A stretch of DNA of 64,000 bases from Desmonostoc geniculatum HA4340-LM1 (GCA_019359545.1 JAHHHB010000012.1:1-64000), one strand, 5' to 3'; positions 18,622 to 28,296 are shown, numbered from the stretch's first letter. The notes: generated by a model not told the origin, from the letters alone. Numbers and translations are program-made.

Positions 18622-18996
18622 CATAAAAGTTGAAAGTTACGAGTTAAAGATTAAGACAGACCTTGGTGGGCTGCGATTGTGTAAAGTACTCACCTTGGTT
18701 TTTTTATTGGCGATCGCTTCCCCATACTTCTGATACCCTAACCTTAGGCAACTACAACAGTTTGTAACAGCAGTAAGAGAAAAGCTAAATCCATCTGAGT
18801 AGCGGAAATTATCTGGTTGTGTTTGAGGTTAGTAGCATACAGCAGAATTCACAATTCAGGAGTCAGAATGGGCTACGCCCCGCTGGGCTAACAGAATTAG
18901 AATAGGCTCTATGGCTCATTTTGAGACCTAAATGCTGTACTTCATTAACTTGAAATCTGCTGTAAAATAACCTGCGATCTATTATTTAGAAGTGCA
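18622..18996. other. Intergenic region
   Basis: About 375 bases between the DUF2973 gene and the RusA-like gene. No coding sequence or hairpin of note; an AATTCACAATTCAGGAGTCAGAAT motif of the common intergenic repeat type occurs near 18845. Confidence 0.4.
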
Positions 18997-19410
18997 TTGA
19001 CCAGATTTGAGTTTATAGTAGATAGGCCACCAGTATCACAACAGTCTCGTAGGCGTGGTAAGGGCAAAGGGCTTGAAAATTGGAAAAAGACAGTGCGACA
19101 AGAGGCTGAAAAATACTGGTCTTCGGAACAAAAAAAAGCTTCTGGGTGGGTTATGCTCCAGATAACCTATTTCTATGATTCTGTTGAAATGGATGTAGAT
19201 AATATACCGAAGCCTATTCAAGATGCAATTAATGGACTAGCCTACGACGACGATTCTCAAGTAAGCGATCTTCTGGTTAGAAAGAGAAATTTGTCAGGTA
19301 ACTTTAGAATAGAAAACATGACCCCAACATTGGCGGAAGGCTTTGGCCGTGGCAATGAATTCTTACATATTGTCATAATTGATGCTCCTAACCAAGAGGT
19401 AGTTACTTGA
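18997..19410 (+). CDS. RusA-like Holliday-junction resolvase family protein
   Basis: 137 residues from a TTG codon (no upstream ATG in frame; TAGAAG lies a few bases upstream). The region around MDVDNIPKPIQDAINGLAYD (66-84) followed by DDSQV carries the acidic residues (Asp66, Asp68, Asp76, Asp84-86) and the D-N-I-x-K-x-x-x-D-A-x-x-G...DD layout of the RusA nuclease fold. RusA cleaves Holliday junctions, and prophages often carry it. Here it is coupled to a nuclease/HEPN gene (the downstream ATG overlaps the TGA stop by one base), and no phage structural genes are visible, suggesting a two-gene accessory module. Start codon uncertain. Confidence 0.75.
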   Translation: MTRFEFIVDRPPVSQQSRRRGKGKGLENWKKTVRQEAEKYWSSEQKKASGWVMLQITYFYDSVEMDVDNIPKPIQDAINGLAYDDDSQVSDLLVRKRNLSGNFRIENMTPTLAEGFGRGNEFLHIVIIDAPNQEVVT

Positions 19411-20087
19411 TGACAACTTCAACTGCAAATTTAGAAAGAGAGCGATTGCTGAAACTAGCAGAGGAGTATCGCCAGAAGGGTTACGAAGTTTTTTTTCATC
19501 CAAATCCACAAGACTTGCCTGACTTCCTGAAGAACTATCGCCCCGACATGATAGTACGTCGTGGAGAAGAAAATGTAGTTATTGAAGTCAAGTCACGCTC
19601 CTCACTTAATTCTTATAATCAAGACTTACGTAATTTAGCTCAAGCGGTAGAAAAACATCCTGGTTGGAGATTTGAATTCGTAATGACTAACCCGGAGGAT
19701 ATAATGTATTCTCTGAAAGCTGAGGGTTCTCTTCAAGAACATGAAATAAAATCACAGTTGCAAGTCGTAAGGCAACTTACAACTCAACATCCAGAATCAG
19801 CTATCTTATATTCTTGGTCTTTGGTAGAAGCAACTTTGAGACTTATTGCCCAAAAGGAAGAGCTAAGTTTAGAAAGATTTGATCCACTCTACTTAGTGAA
19901 GCAACTAGCAATTGAAGGTGTAATTTCAAAATCTGAGTATGAGTTACTAATGAATGCACTCTTATTACGTAATTCTATTGCTCATGGCTTCAAAACTACA
20001 GAACTTACGCAAAATACTGTATGTGAATTGCTCGAGCTTACAGAGCAGTTATTGAGAACTCTACACACTGATGAGGAAGTAGGCTAA
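19410..20087 (+). CDS. PD-(D/E)XK nuclease fused to HEPN-like domain
   Basis: 225 residues from ATG 19410, overlapping the RusA-like gene's stop by one base. The N-terminal half (about 1-100) is a restriction-endonuclease-like fold with the catalytic series in YRPDMIVRR (Asp46) and NVVIEVKSRS (Glu59, Lys61), resembling AHJR-type REases. The helical C-terminal half (about 125-215) ends with LLLRNSIAHGF, where Arg187 and His192 make the RxxxxH motif of HEPN domains, often RNases. Both active sites look intact. The combination suggests a nucleic-acid-targeting effector, possibly anti-phage or toxin-like; this is inference. Confidence 0.78.
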   Translation: MTTSTANLERERLLKLAEEYRQKGYEVFFHPNPQDLPDFLKNYRPDMIVRRGEENVVIEVKSRSSLNSYNQDLRNLAQAVEKHPGWRFEFVMTNPEDIMYSLKAEGSLQEHEIKSQLQVVRQLTTQHPESAILYSWSLVEATLRLIAQKEELSLERFDPLYLVKQLAIEGVISKSEYELLMNALLLRNSIAHGFKTTELTQNTVCELLELTEQLLRTLHTDEEVG

Positions 20088-20208
20088 CACTGCATTGGTT
20101 GGAGCAAATGGTAGAACAGCCCTGGTGCTGAATTTCAGGTCATGCTGGCGACTAATCGCACTCAGCATAAAATAGGGAGTGGTAAATTCCCTACTCCCTA
20201 CTGCCTTG

Positions 20209-22500
20209 TTATGCTTCAATAACCACCCGTAAATTACCGCGTTTTTTGGCAACGCGACAAGCAGTCGTACTACCAGAACGCTCGAATTCTAAATCGAGGA
20301 CTGTAGTACCAACTTGCAAATTATGCAAGGACAGGCGATTAATCGATTCTGGCAAAGCGGGGTCGATTATTCGCAAGCAGTTATTCTGAGCATCAGGTAC
20401 CAAGTTGACTATCATTTGCAGTAATTGGAAGACACTTCCAGTAGCCCAAGCTTGGGGTGTGCAGGCAACTGGATACTGCACGGGGGCATTATCTCCGTTA
20501 CGCTCGTAGCCACAGAAAAGTTCTGGAGGACGTTGGTAGGATTGCTGACTAGTCATGTCAAATAAACCTTGGAAAATTTCCAAAGCTTGATCGATGAGAC
20601 CGAGCGATCGCAATCCCATTGCAATCAAAGCGTTATCATGAGGCCAAACTGAGCCTATGTGATAGCCCATTGGATTATAAGCGGGTGACAAGCTACTCAG
20701 GGTACGAATACCCCAACCGTTAAACATATCTCGTGCCCGCAAGCGTTCTGCCACACTGTAGGCTTTTTCGTGTGTAAAGATGCCTAAATGTAGACAATGA
20801 CCTGGATTTGAGGTAATACTATCTACGCGCTTACCATCTCCATCCAAAGCCAAAGCGCAGAAATCCTGGTCTTCCATCCAAAAATCTCGATTAAAACGCA
20901 CCTTGAGATTTCTGGCTTCTTCTTGCCAACGGTCTGCCAAATCAAGCCGCTTCTTCATCCTAGCTATTTCTGCTAGACGCATTTTTGCAGCGTAGACGTA
21001 AGCTTGGACTTCACATAGAGCGATGGGGCCGTTAGCTAGTTCTCCCTTATGGTCAACAATACAATCACCAGAATCTTTCCAACCTTGGTTAGCAAGACCC
21101 CGTTTAGATTTACGGTAGTAAGTGAGGTAGCTAGTTTCTTGAGTATTGCGATCGATCCACTCCATTGCTGCTAGAGCATTCGGCCAAAGTTGCTCTAGGA
21201 GTTCTTGGTCGTTAGTCCAAGCATAATGTTCGGCATACAGCATCAGCCATAGGGGAGTGGCATCAACAGTACCGTAGTAAGGTGTATGGGGAATTTCTTG
21301 ACACCGAGCCATTTCCCCCAAACGTAACTCGTGCAAAATTTTACCTGGTTCTTCTTCCCGCCATTCATCATCGGTTTTACCTTGATATGTCGCAAGTAGT
21401 ATCAGGGTTTCTTTGGCGATTTGCGAGTTTAACATTAGGGTTTGGGAAGCTGTAATCAGGGAATCCCGGCCAAACAATGTAGAAAACCACGGCACTCCAG
21501 CGGAAACAGTTTTATGCTTACCAAAAGACTGGCGCAACAAATACATATCTTGCTCAGCCCGTTCAATGACTCGATTGAAGATGCTTTTGTCTGAGCTAAT
21601 GCGTGTAATTTGTTGTACCCAATGTTGTTCTTCCATCAACTCAGCGGCTTTCGCCTGTCCTAAGGTAACGGCGGCGCTGACAGTTGAACTAGACTGGTTG
21701 TTTTTCAACATGCTCACCCGGTAGCCGAGTTTTTGGGTTTCGTGAGAAGCCAACTCTAGTTGCCAAACCGCAGTATAACCCTTGAAATAGTCTGGTTGCC
21801 GATGCTGGAATAGAAGACGGGATTCCATCACCGAGCCATCCAAACCTTGATAGGCGAGTGTTAAAGATTCTTCCCTAGAGGCGTGGCGCTCTTTGGCTAT
21901 AGGCGAAACGCCATCGACGAGAGAAAACATTCCTTCCTCAGCCGTCGGTTCCACTAAACGTAAAAGCCTACCTCGTTTCTCCCTGTCATAACCCCGGACT
22001 TCAAATAAATCAACAAAATCGGCATCGAAGCTGATGCTGAGTTCAAAGCTGACGGTGGTGGTGCTGTAGTTAGAAACTTCTATTTCTTCAAATAGTGCGC
22101 CATTAAGCACCATTTCCCGGCTAATTCCTATAGTCTCGGCTCTCAAGCGTTCGTCGATTCTAGGGTTGGTACACAAAACTGACAGTGAAAACCCTTTTTC
22201 GGCACTACTACTTAAGAGTACAGGCGATCGCCCTTCAATTTGCAACTCCAAGCGATTCAGAAATCGCGTATCACAGCAAAACAGTCCCATGCTGGGGTTC
22301 CCATCATTGAGGGAACAGCCTGAAATGTTCCCTATGGTATCTGTGACGAAAAATAAATCATCATCTTTAACCGTCAGTGTTGGCTGTGGTCTTTCACTGA
22401 CAACACAAGGCCACTCTGGGATAGGTAATTCGTCAGCAGCAATAAAAGTTTTTCCATCCACTAAAATTTTTTCTGGAGTCATGAGTGCATCTGATGTCAT
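20209..22500 (-). CDS. Amylo-alpha-1,6-glucosidase family protein (glycogen debranching type)
   Basis: 763 residues. The N-terminal part (about 40-290) matches the bacterial GDE N-terminal domain (DDLFFVTDTIGNISG...FCCDTRFLNRLEL). The C-terminal part is an (alpha/alpha)6 barrel with AGVPWFSTLFGRDSLITA, TPYYGTVDATPLWLML, GLANQGWKDSGDCI and YNPMGYHIGSVWPHDNALIA. These are typical of the amylo-alpha-1,6-glucosidase family acting on glycogen or related alpha-glucans. The start could be the internal MTPEKILVDG at residue 7. It is monocistronic here; glycogen or osmolyte metabolism genes are not adjacent. The exact substrate is uncertain. Confidence 0.85.
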   Translation of the reverse strand: MTSDALMTPEKILVDGKTFIAADELPIPEWPCVVSERPQPTLTVKDDDLFFVTDTIGNISGCSLNDGNPSMGLFCCDTRFLNRLELQIEGRSPVLLSSSAEKGFSLSVLCTNPRIDERLRAETIGISREMVLNGALFEEIEVSNYSTTTVSFELSISFDADFVDLFEVRGYDREKRGRLLRLVEPTAEEGMFSLVDGVSPIAKERHASREESLTLAYQGLDGSVMESRLLFQHRQPDYFKGYTAVWQLELASHETQKLGYRVSMLKNNQSSSTVSAAVTLGQAKAAELMEEQHWVQQITRISSDKSIFNRVIERAEQDMYLLRQSFGKHKTVSAGVPWFSTLFGRDSLITASQTLMLNSQIAKETLILLATYQGKTDDEWREEEPGKILHELRLGEMARCQEIPHTPYYGTVDATPLWLMLYAEHYAWTNDQELLEQLWPNALAAMEWIDRNTQETSYLTYYRKSKRGLANQGWKDSGDCIVDHKGELANGPIALCEVQAYVYAAKMRLAEIARMKKRLDLADRWQEEARNLKVRFNRDFWMEDQDFCALALDGDGKRVDSITSNPGHCLHLGIFTHEKAYSVAERLRARDMFNGWGIRTLSSLSPAYNPMGYHIGSVWPHDNALIAMGLRSLGLIDQALEIFQGLFDMTSQQSYQRPPELFCGYERNGDNAPVQYPVACTPQAWATGSVFQLLQMIVNLVPDAQNNCLRIIDPALPESINRLSLHNLQVGTTVLDLEFERSGSTTACRVAKKRGNLRVVIEA

Positions 22501-23195
22501 TAGCCAAAGTTCCGCGTACAGGTCTATATTTTTGGTATCGTATTATTTATAGCCGTTCTCGATTGCGTGGAATACATCCTCAAAGAAGAGAGAGTAGGTA
22601 AGAGATTAATAGCCCTTTCACATGAAGTATGCCAAAAGGAACCCTGTGGTCAAAGCTGCCCAGACCACCTTCAGACCAAGACAATTGTTCTCGTGCAGCA
22701 GCCAATAATTTTCCGGGATCGATCTTTTGAAAATTTCGAGAGGCGATCGCCGCTTTAGGGTGGTAGTTTAGCACAGTTACTAACCTTTTAACTTTTTACT
22801 TTTGTCTTGTTTGGTGATGATAAAGGCGATCGAGAATGTATATTGAGCTTAGTGGTCTATCATTTAAAACATCACAATGTCAGCCAATGGATGAAAAGAC
22901 TTGAGTTAAGAACAAAGCGATCGCGGTCAATGACTACGCCACACTAAGGTGCAAAAGACGAATACATTGCCGCTGTTGCTTTATTTCCGACTCAAAGCTT
23001 TTAAATTTTGTAAATGAAGCTAGCTGCACGCACTCCTGCTAATTAGTAACAAAGTGTTGCGTTTACCTGAGCCAAAAGTGCTTATTAGCGTTGTTTACAT
23101 ATTGAAACTGTTTATTTAACTTGAGAGTCCTTTGGAATTTGTACAATGCAGCTGTGACGTGGATCTTGTTGAGATTGGGCGTTTAACGATAATTC
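22501..23195. other. Intergenic region between divergent genes
   Basis: 695 bases between the glucosidase and the DICT kinase. Several HIP1 octamers (around 22743, 22829 and 22918) are present. A weak open frame on either strand of 22567-22774 lacks family resemblance and is not called. Promoters of both flanking genes must lie here; no regulatory motif was recognised. Confidence 0.4.
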
Positions 23196-25205
23196 ATGAG
23201 CATTTCGACTTCTGTGCTGAGTGATCTGCTAAAGTCCCTACCCTACTTGCGGCCCCAGCTATATTTTAAGGCTTCACTAACGGCGCTCTCCCACGCGATG
23301 GAAGATCAAGTTTTGGCTGCGACTTTAGCCCAACCCCTTGTAATTGCTAGTTTTCAGAGAGAGCGATTCTACCGCCAAGAAGCTCATCGCTACCAGCGAC
23401 TTGCCTTGCGAAGCAATCAAATATACGTATTGTCGGCTCCGGAAACTGATTTTGCTAACAGTTCGGAACACTACGAAAAAGTAGCTTTTGAGCCAGAGGA
23501 TGGCTTAAGTCACGAGTGGCATTTGGTTGTGATTGCTGACAGCTACGCGACTTGTTTGGTTTGCCGGGAAAACCTTGGTTCTATTGCCAAAAACAAGGAA
23601 CTACCAGAGCAAAGCCCCAGCCTGGATATGGACACAGCGCGAAGATTTGAGGGAATTTGGACATCAGAAAGGGGAGTTAGCCTCAAAGCCGCCGAATTGC
23701 TGTTAGAGAGGATCTTGGTCTACAGACCAGAACTGGCAAGCAAAATTGAGCAGGCACGTCAGAGGTTTGGCATTGGGCAGACGAGAAGCTACTTTGGAGC
23801 ACAACAGATCAACGAATATGCTTGTGATATTGACACAGATCCCTTTGTGCAACGCTTAGTGACTTATTTGCAAGCTAGTCAGTACAAATTGCACAAAGCC
23901 TACCGTTCGATTACTGCCCAAGCACGCAAAGAACGATTAGTCAATACCATTAGTACTGCCATTCGGCGATCGCTCGATCCCCACGAAGTTCTCCAGGTAG
24001 CGGCACAAGAATTAGGACAACACTTAAATGCTTGTCGCTGTCTAATTTACCGCGCCCAAGCCACAGATAGCCAAGCGATCATTGAACATGAATTTTTGAC
24101 TGCTGGTATTTTATCTATTCGGGGACAAACCTGGGAGTTAGAAAAAAATTCCCTATTTCGGGACATCATCCAACAAGGCGAAGGTGTTTGTATCACCGAT
24201 ACACTGGATGACCCTCGTGTGACGAATTCAGCGGGACTTTCCTTAATCGCCACAAAATTTGCCATTCGTTCTTGGCTGATGGAACCAGTGTTTTATCAAG
24301 GACGATTATTGGGCATCGTCGAGTTACACTACTGCCGAATGCCGCCCCACGAATGCCAACCAGGGGAATTGGATTTGGTAAAAGCGATCGCCACCCAAGT
24401 GGGAGCAGCTCTCATCCAAGCCGAAGCTTACGCCAACCTCGAAGAACTCAATCAGCAGTTAGAAGCCCTAGACCGAACCCGCAGCAACCTCATAGCCATT
24501 ACCGGACACGAACTCCGTACCCCCCTCTCCACAATTCAAGTGTGCCTGGAAAGTCTCGCTAGCGAGCCAGATATGCCCTTGGAATTGCAACAGGTGATGC
24601 TCAACACTGCTCTTACGGACTCAGAACGGATGCGGAAACTCGTGCAAGATTTCCTCACACTTTCAAACTTGGAAAGCGGTCGCGTGGAATGGCATCCAGA
24701 ATCCCTGACTTTACAAGAATGTGTAGATTTAGCACTCAGCCGCCTTCGCACCCGCTCCTCAACGGAAAAGCCCCCCCAAATCCAGACTCAAATTCCCCAA
24801 AACCTACCTTTGGTGAGAGCTGATGGTGATTGGCTGGTAGAAGTACTAGCAAAACTCATAGACAACGCTTGTAAATTTACGCCATCCCAAGGACAAATCA
24901 CCATTGAAGCGATTACCAACAGCCATCAAATGGTCGAAGTCACCGTGGCTGACACAGGACGTGGCATTGAACCGAATCGTTTAGAAGTAGTTTTTGACCG
25001 TTTCTATCAAGAAGAAGGAGCGCTCCGACGCACCACTGGCGGTACTGGACTGGGACTAGCAATTTGTCGTCAAATTGTCAATGGCTGGGGTGGAGAAATT
25101 TGGGCTAAATCAGGCGGCAAAGACCAGGGTAGTCAGTTTCACTTCACCATCCCAATTATTCAGAGTGCCCAAGAGGAAAAGCGGACGAAAGTCAAGAGTA
25201 AATAG
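23196..25205 (+). CDS. DICT-GAF hybrid sensor histidine kinase, paralogue 1
   Basis: 669 residues. The N-terminal DICT sensory domain (about 1-140: LLKSLPYLRPQLYFKASLTALSHAMED...) is a cyanobacterial signalling domain. A helical linker is followed by a GAF domain (about 250-415, ATQVGAALIQAEAYANLEELN at its end), a HisKA domain with GHELRTPLSTI (His438) and an HATPase with NACKFTPSQ, DTGRGIEPNRLEVVFDRFYQ and GGTGLGLAIC. All catalytic boxes are intact, so it should autophosphorylate. No response regulator is adjacent. A close paralogue of the same layout lies at 31176-33161; the two bracket psaD, trpE and the high-light genes. Confidence 0.92.
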   Translation: MSISTSVLSDLLKSLPYLRPQLYFKASLTALSHAMEDQVLAATLAQPLVIASFQRERFYRQEAHRYQRLALRSNQIYVLSAPETDFANSSEHYEKVAFEPEDGLSHEWHLVVIADSYATCLVCRENLGSIAKNKELPEQSPSLDMDTARRFEGIWTSERGVSLKAAELLLERILVYRPELASKIEQARQRFGIGQTRSYFGAQQINEYACDIDTDPFVQRLVTYLQASQYKLHKAYRSITAQARKERLVNTISTAIRRSLDPHEVLQVAAQELGQHLNACRCLIYRAQATDSQAIIEHEFLTAGILSIRGQTWELEKNSLFRDIIQQGEGVCITDTLDDPRVTNSAGLSLIATKFAIRSWLMEPVFYQGRLLGIVELHYCRMPPHECQPGELDLVKAIATQVGAALIQAEAYANLEELNQQLEALDRTRSNLIAITGHELRTPLSTIQVCLESLASEPDMPLELQQVMLNTALTDSERMRKLVQDFLTLSNLESGRVEWHPESLTLQECVDLALSRLRTRSSTEKPPQIQTQIPQNLPLVRADGDWLVEVLAKLIDNACKFTPSQGQITIEAITNSHQMVEVTVADTGRGIEPNRLEVVFDRFYQEEGALRRTTGGTGLGLAICRQIVNGWGGEIWAKSGGKDQGSQFHFTIPIIQSAQEEKRTKVKSK

Positions 25206-25341
25206 GTATTGGGCATGGGGCATCGTTTTTTAACAAATGACAAAGGACTAATGACTAAAAACTGTTACAGTCTATAACGCGATCGCAATATGATCCTGGT
25301 TACGATGTTAGTATGCCCTAAAAACGTTGAGAGAACACTTT

Positions 25342-25761
25342 ATGGCTGAAACACTCTCTGGACAAACGCCACGATTTGCTGGCAACACTGGTGGCTTACT
25401 TTCTAAAGCAGAAGTGGAAGAAAAGTACGCTATCACCTGGACTAGCCCGAAAGACCAAGTATTTGAATTGCCTACAGGTGGTGCTGCCACTATGGTCAAA
25501 GGCGAAAACCTGCTGTACTTGGCCCGTAAAGAACAAGGCATCGCTTTAGGTGGTCAACTCCGGAAATTCAAGATTACAGACTACAAAATCTACCGGATTT
25601 TACCCAACGGAGAAACCACTGCAATTCACCCAGCCGATGGCGTCTTCCCCGAAAAAGTGAATGAAGGCCGTGAAAAAGTTCGTTTCGTCGCACGCAGCAT
25701 TGGGCAAAACCCCAATCCCGCACAACTCAAGTTCAGCGGTAAAGCTACCTACGATGCATAG
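25342..25761 (+). CDS. psaD: Photosystem I reaction centre subunit II (PsaD)
   Basis: 139 residues from ATG 25342 ([12 protein letters not shown]). PsaD is a stromal subunit of photosystem I forming the ferredoxin docking site. The whole sequence is typical, with the conserved [19 protein letters not shown], the basic region [15 protein letters not shown] and [19 protein letters not shown]. The TTG at 25327 is not needed. It is followed by an STRR repeat block and trpE on the same strand. The upstream region (25206-25341) should hold its promoter. Confidence 0.97.
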   Translation: MAETLSGQTPRFAGNTGGLLSKAEVEEKYAITWTSPKDQVFELPTGGAATMVKGENLLYLARKEQGIALGGQLRKFKITDYKIYRILPNGETTAIHPADGVFPEKVNEGREKVRFVARSIGQNPNPAQLKFSGKATYDA

Positions 25762-25973
25762 GGACTAGAGACTAGAGACTGGGGACTAGGGAATAGGGAG
25801 ATGAGGGAAATGAGGGAGATAGGAAACAACCAATGTCCCATACCCCATGCCTCATGACCCCACTTGCTTCTCCTGTGGTCGCTGCTGCGCGAACAAGTCG
25901 GGCTTTGCCGCCCAACGCAGTGGCTCCCCCATGCCCAATCCCCAGTCCCCAATCCCCAATCCCACAGCTATTT
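25762..25973. repeat. psaD-trpE spacer with tandem repeats
   Basis: GGGACTAGAGACTAGAGACT-type and GAGATGAGGGAAATGAGG repeats (25762-25820), then CCCAATCCCCAGTCCCCAAT repeats (25930-25962). The second part is open in the trpE frame, which explains a spurious 47-codon extension of trpE. Confidence 0.7.
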
Positions 25974-27515
25974 ATGGTATTCCCCGATTTCTCCGAATTT
26001 TCTCAGCTAGCTACACAAGGCAACTTCGTTCCGGTATATCAGGAATGGGTAGCAGACTTAGATACGCCAGTATCTGCTTGGTATAAAGTCTGTGCAGGTC
26101 AGCCCTATAGCTTTTTGTTGGAATCCATAGAAGGTGGAGAAAAACTTGGGCGCTATAGTTTGGTGGGTTGCGATCCGCTGTGGGTTTTGGAAGCAAGGGG
26201 CGATCGCACGACTCAAATCAACCGCAATGGTTCGCAGGTGGTTTTTGCAGGCGATCCTTTTACAGCTTTAGCCGAATGTTTAGCACCTTATCACCCAGTA
26301 AAATTACCACAGCTACCTCCAGGAATTGGCGGTTTATTCGGGTTTTGGGGCTATGAATTGATTCGCTGGATTGAGCCGCGTGTACCAATTCATCCACCAG
26401 ATGAGCGAAATATCCCCGATGGATTGTGGATGCAGGTAGACCACCTGTTGATTTTTGACCAGGTGAAGCGGAAAATTTGGGCGGTAGCCTATGCTGATTT
26501 ACGTCATGTAGAGACGTTAGATGTAACGTCTTTACACGCAGCATATCAACAAGCGGGCGATCGCGTTACCCAAATGCTCGAAAAGCTATCTCTCCCCCTA
26601 TCACCGCAAAAAACTAGATTGGAATGGAAGCCGCCAGGGAGCAGAGGAGCAGAGGAGCAGAGGAGCAGAGGGGCAGAAGAATATAACAGTAACTTTACCC
26701 GCCCGGATTTTTGTGCAAGCGTCCAAAAAGCAAAAGACTATATTAAAGCTGGTGACATTTTCCAAGTTGTTATTTCGCAGCGATTATCAACAACATACAC
26801 AGGCGATCCCTTTGCTCTTTACCGTTCTCTACGTCAGATAAATCCTTCGCCTTACATGGCTTATTTTCACTTCCAAGATTGGCAAATCATCGGTTCCAGT
26901 CCCGAAGTGATGGTAAAAGCCGAAACCGATCCGAATGGTGGAGCGATCGCAACTCTACGTCCAATTGCAGGGACGCGTCCACGCGGGAAAACCACCCAAG
27001 AAGATACAGCTTTTGCTCAGGATTTACTCCAAGATCCCAAGGAAATTGCCGAACATGTGATGCTTGTTGATTTGGGACGAAACGATTTAGGGCGTGTTTG
27101 CCAAAGTGGTAGCGTCAAAGTTGATGAATTAATGGTAGTTGAACGCTACTCCCACGTAATGCACATTGTCAGCAATGTTGTGGGTAAATTAGCACTTGAT
27201 AAAACAGCATGGGACTTACTCAAAGCCTGTTTCCCAGCAGGTACAGTCAGCGGCGCACCCAAGATTAGGGCAATGGAAATTATCCACGAATTAGAGCCTA
27301 GTCGCCGGGGTGTTTATTCTGGTGTTTATGGATATTATGATTTTGAAGGACAATTAAATAGTGCTATAGCAATTCGTACAATGGTAGTGCGTAATAACAC
27401 TGTGATTGTGCAAGCTGGTGCAGGTTTAGTGGCTGATTCTGAACCTGAGAAAGAATACGAAGAAACACTCAATAAAGCTAGAGGTTTATTAGAGGCGATT
27501 CGCTGTTTACGTTAA
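25974..27515 (+). CDS. trpE: Anthranilate synthase component I
   Basis: A 513-residue chorismate-using enzyme for the first step of tryptophan synthesis. The N-terminal domain carries SFLLESIEGGEKLGRYSLVG, with the LLES element involved in tryptophan feedback inhibition. The C-terminal chorismate-binding domain has PIAGTRPRGKT, LVDLGRNDLGRVCQ, VMHIVSNVVG, FPAGTVSGAPKIRAMEII and GVYGYYDFEGQLNSAIAIRT. I chose the ATG at 25974 (MVFPDFSEF), because the preceding open frame is tandem-repeat DNA. Residues about 221-236 (SRGAEEQRSRGAEE) are encoded by an in-frame GCAGAGGA repeat lying between the two domains. No trpG is adjacent. Confidence 0.94.
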   Translation: MVFPDFSEFSQLATQGNFVPVYQEWVADLDTPVSAWYKVCAGQPYSFLLESIEGGEKLGRYSLVGCDPLWVLEARGDRTTQINRNGSQVVFAGDPFTALAECLAPYHPVKLPQLPPGIGGLFGFWGYELIRWIEPRVPIHPPDERNIPDGLWMQVDHLLIFDQVKRKIWAVAYADLRHVETLDVTSLHAAYQQAGDRVTQMLEKLSLPLSPQKTRLEWKPPGSRGAEEQRSRGAEEYNSNFTRPDFCASVQKAKDYIKAGDIFQVVISQRLSTTYTGDPFALYRSLRQINPSPYMAYFHFQDWQIIGSSPEVMVKAETDPNGGAIATLRPIAGTRPRGKTTQEDTAFAQDLLQDPKEIAEHVMLVDLGRNDLGRVCQSGSVKVDELMVVERYSHVMHIVSNVVGKLALDKTAWDLLKACFPAGTVSGAPKIRAMEIIHELEPSRRGVYSGVYGYYDFEGQLNSAIAIRTMVVRNNTVIVQAGAGLVADSEPEKEYEETLNKARGLLEAIRCLR

Positions 27516-27616
27516 AAGTCATTAGTCATTAGTCATTAGTCATTGGGAGTGCGGAGTTAGGAGTTAAGAACTATTCTCCAAGTCTCCCAAACTCCCCAGC
27601 TCCCCATCTCCCCAGA
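27516..27616. repeat. Short tandem repeat block
   Basis: Four GTCATTA units (27517-27545), then GGGAGT/GGAGTTAGGAGTTAAG and CTCCCCAG-type repeats, immediately downstream of trpE. Confidence 0.7.
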
Positions 27617-27877
27617 TCAGCATTCATGAATCGCACATTGATTTTTGTTCGTTGATTGCAAAATCGGACTCGATATCAATACAGTAATTATTCTATTGGC
27701 TGTATGAGAATCCAAACCAGATTTTAAAAGCTGATATACTAATATTCTTCTATTTTGAATTACATAAGTTTTGCTTTGAACAGCAAGGTGTTTGACAACA
27801 ATTTCTGCTACTTCTAGACCTACATATCCACAATAGCGGGATAAATTGGGAAGATTTGTAAATCCAATTAACATCAA
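27617..27877 (-). CDS. Possible small protein, unknown function
   Basis: About 86 residues from ATG 27877 (MLIGFTNLPNLSRYCGYVGLEVAEIVVKHL...), with amphipathic helical character and no recognised family. A TTG 12 nt upstream is also open. It lies beyond the strong hairpin that probably ends the hli operon. It could be a real small gene or a chance open frame; I lean slightly to chance or remnant. Confidence 0.3.
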   Translation of the reverse strand: MMLIGFTNLPNLSRYCGYVGLEVAEIVVKHLAVQSKTYVIQNRRILVYQLLKSGLDSHTANRIITVLISSPILQSTNKNQCAIHEC

Positions 27878-27915
27878 CTTTTTTCCCAAGCTAATATTTT
27901 TTTACATCAATTAAC

Positions 27916-27964
27916 AACTTCAACTGAAGTCTTGGGTTTTGATACCAAGACTTCAGTTGAAGTT
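27916..27964 (-). terminator. Strong hairpin after the hli operon
   Basis: Perfect 20-bp inverted repeat (27916-27935 with 27945-27964, outer end AACTTCAACTGAAG) and a 9-nt loop. It lies 28 nt beyond the stop of the 79-residue gene. It lacks a clear T tract on the minus strand, so it may act as a processing or stability hairpin as well as a terminator. Confidence 0.55.
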
Positions 27965-27992
27965 ACTACAGACAATAAGCCAACAAATTTGT

Positions 27993-28232
27993 TCATGCTA
28001 AGTGGCTGAAGTAAATTGCCCAAATAATTCCAGTTACTCCAACGGCGATTAAGAGGTTAGTAAAAAACCTACCTAATTCAATTTGTTGTCCCAGGCGATT
28101 ATCGTCTTGACCAGCAGAGAAAAACAATGACCAGGCTTGATTCACATTGATGGTTTCAAAATTGTTGAAAGTAGGTCTAAAAACAACTGGTCCAATTAAA
28201 TCTTTTCTGGAGTAATCAAAATCAGTTTTCAT
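27993..28232 (-). CDS. Small membrane protein downstream of HLIP gene
   Basis: 79 residues. A polar N-terminal part (MKTDFDYSRKDLIGPVVFRPTFNN) is followed by a single C-terminal membrane helix (FFTNLLIAVGVTGIIWAIYF, about 56-75). It does not carry the ExNxR chlorophyll-binding signature of HLIPs. It lies 64 nt downstream of the HLIP gene on the same strand and ahead of a strong hairpin, so the two are probably cotranscribed and may act together in light stress. I do not recognise the family. Confidence 0.7.
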   Translation of the reverse strand: MKTDFDYSRKDLIGPVVFRPTFNNFETINVNQAWSLFFSAGQDDNRLGQQIELGRFFTNLLIAVGVTGIIWAIYFSHLA

Positions 28233-28296
28233 AGTTATGCCTCTAAGTTGTTGTATTCGTCAATTGAGGAAAATTCGGAAATTTAAAATGTCTTGT

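Noticed and set aside
25833-25973. A 47-codon N-terminal extension of TrpE.
   Set aside because: The stretch is made of CCCAATCCCC tandem repeats and has no family similarity; conserved TrpE sequence begins at the ATG at 25974.
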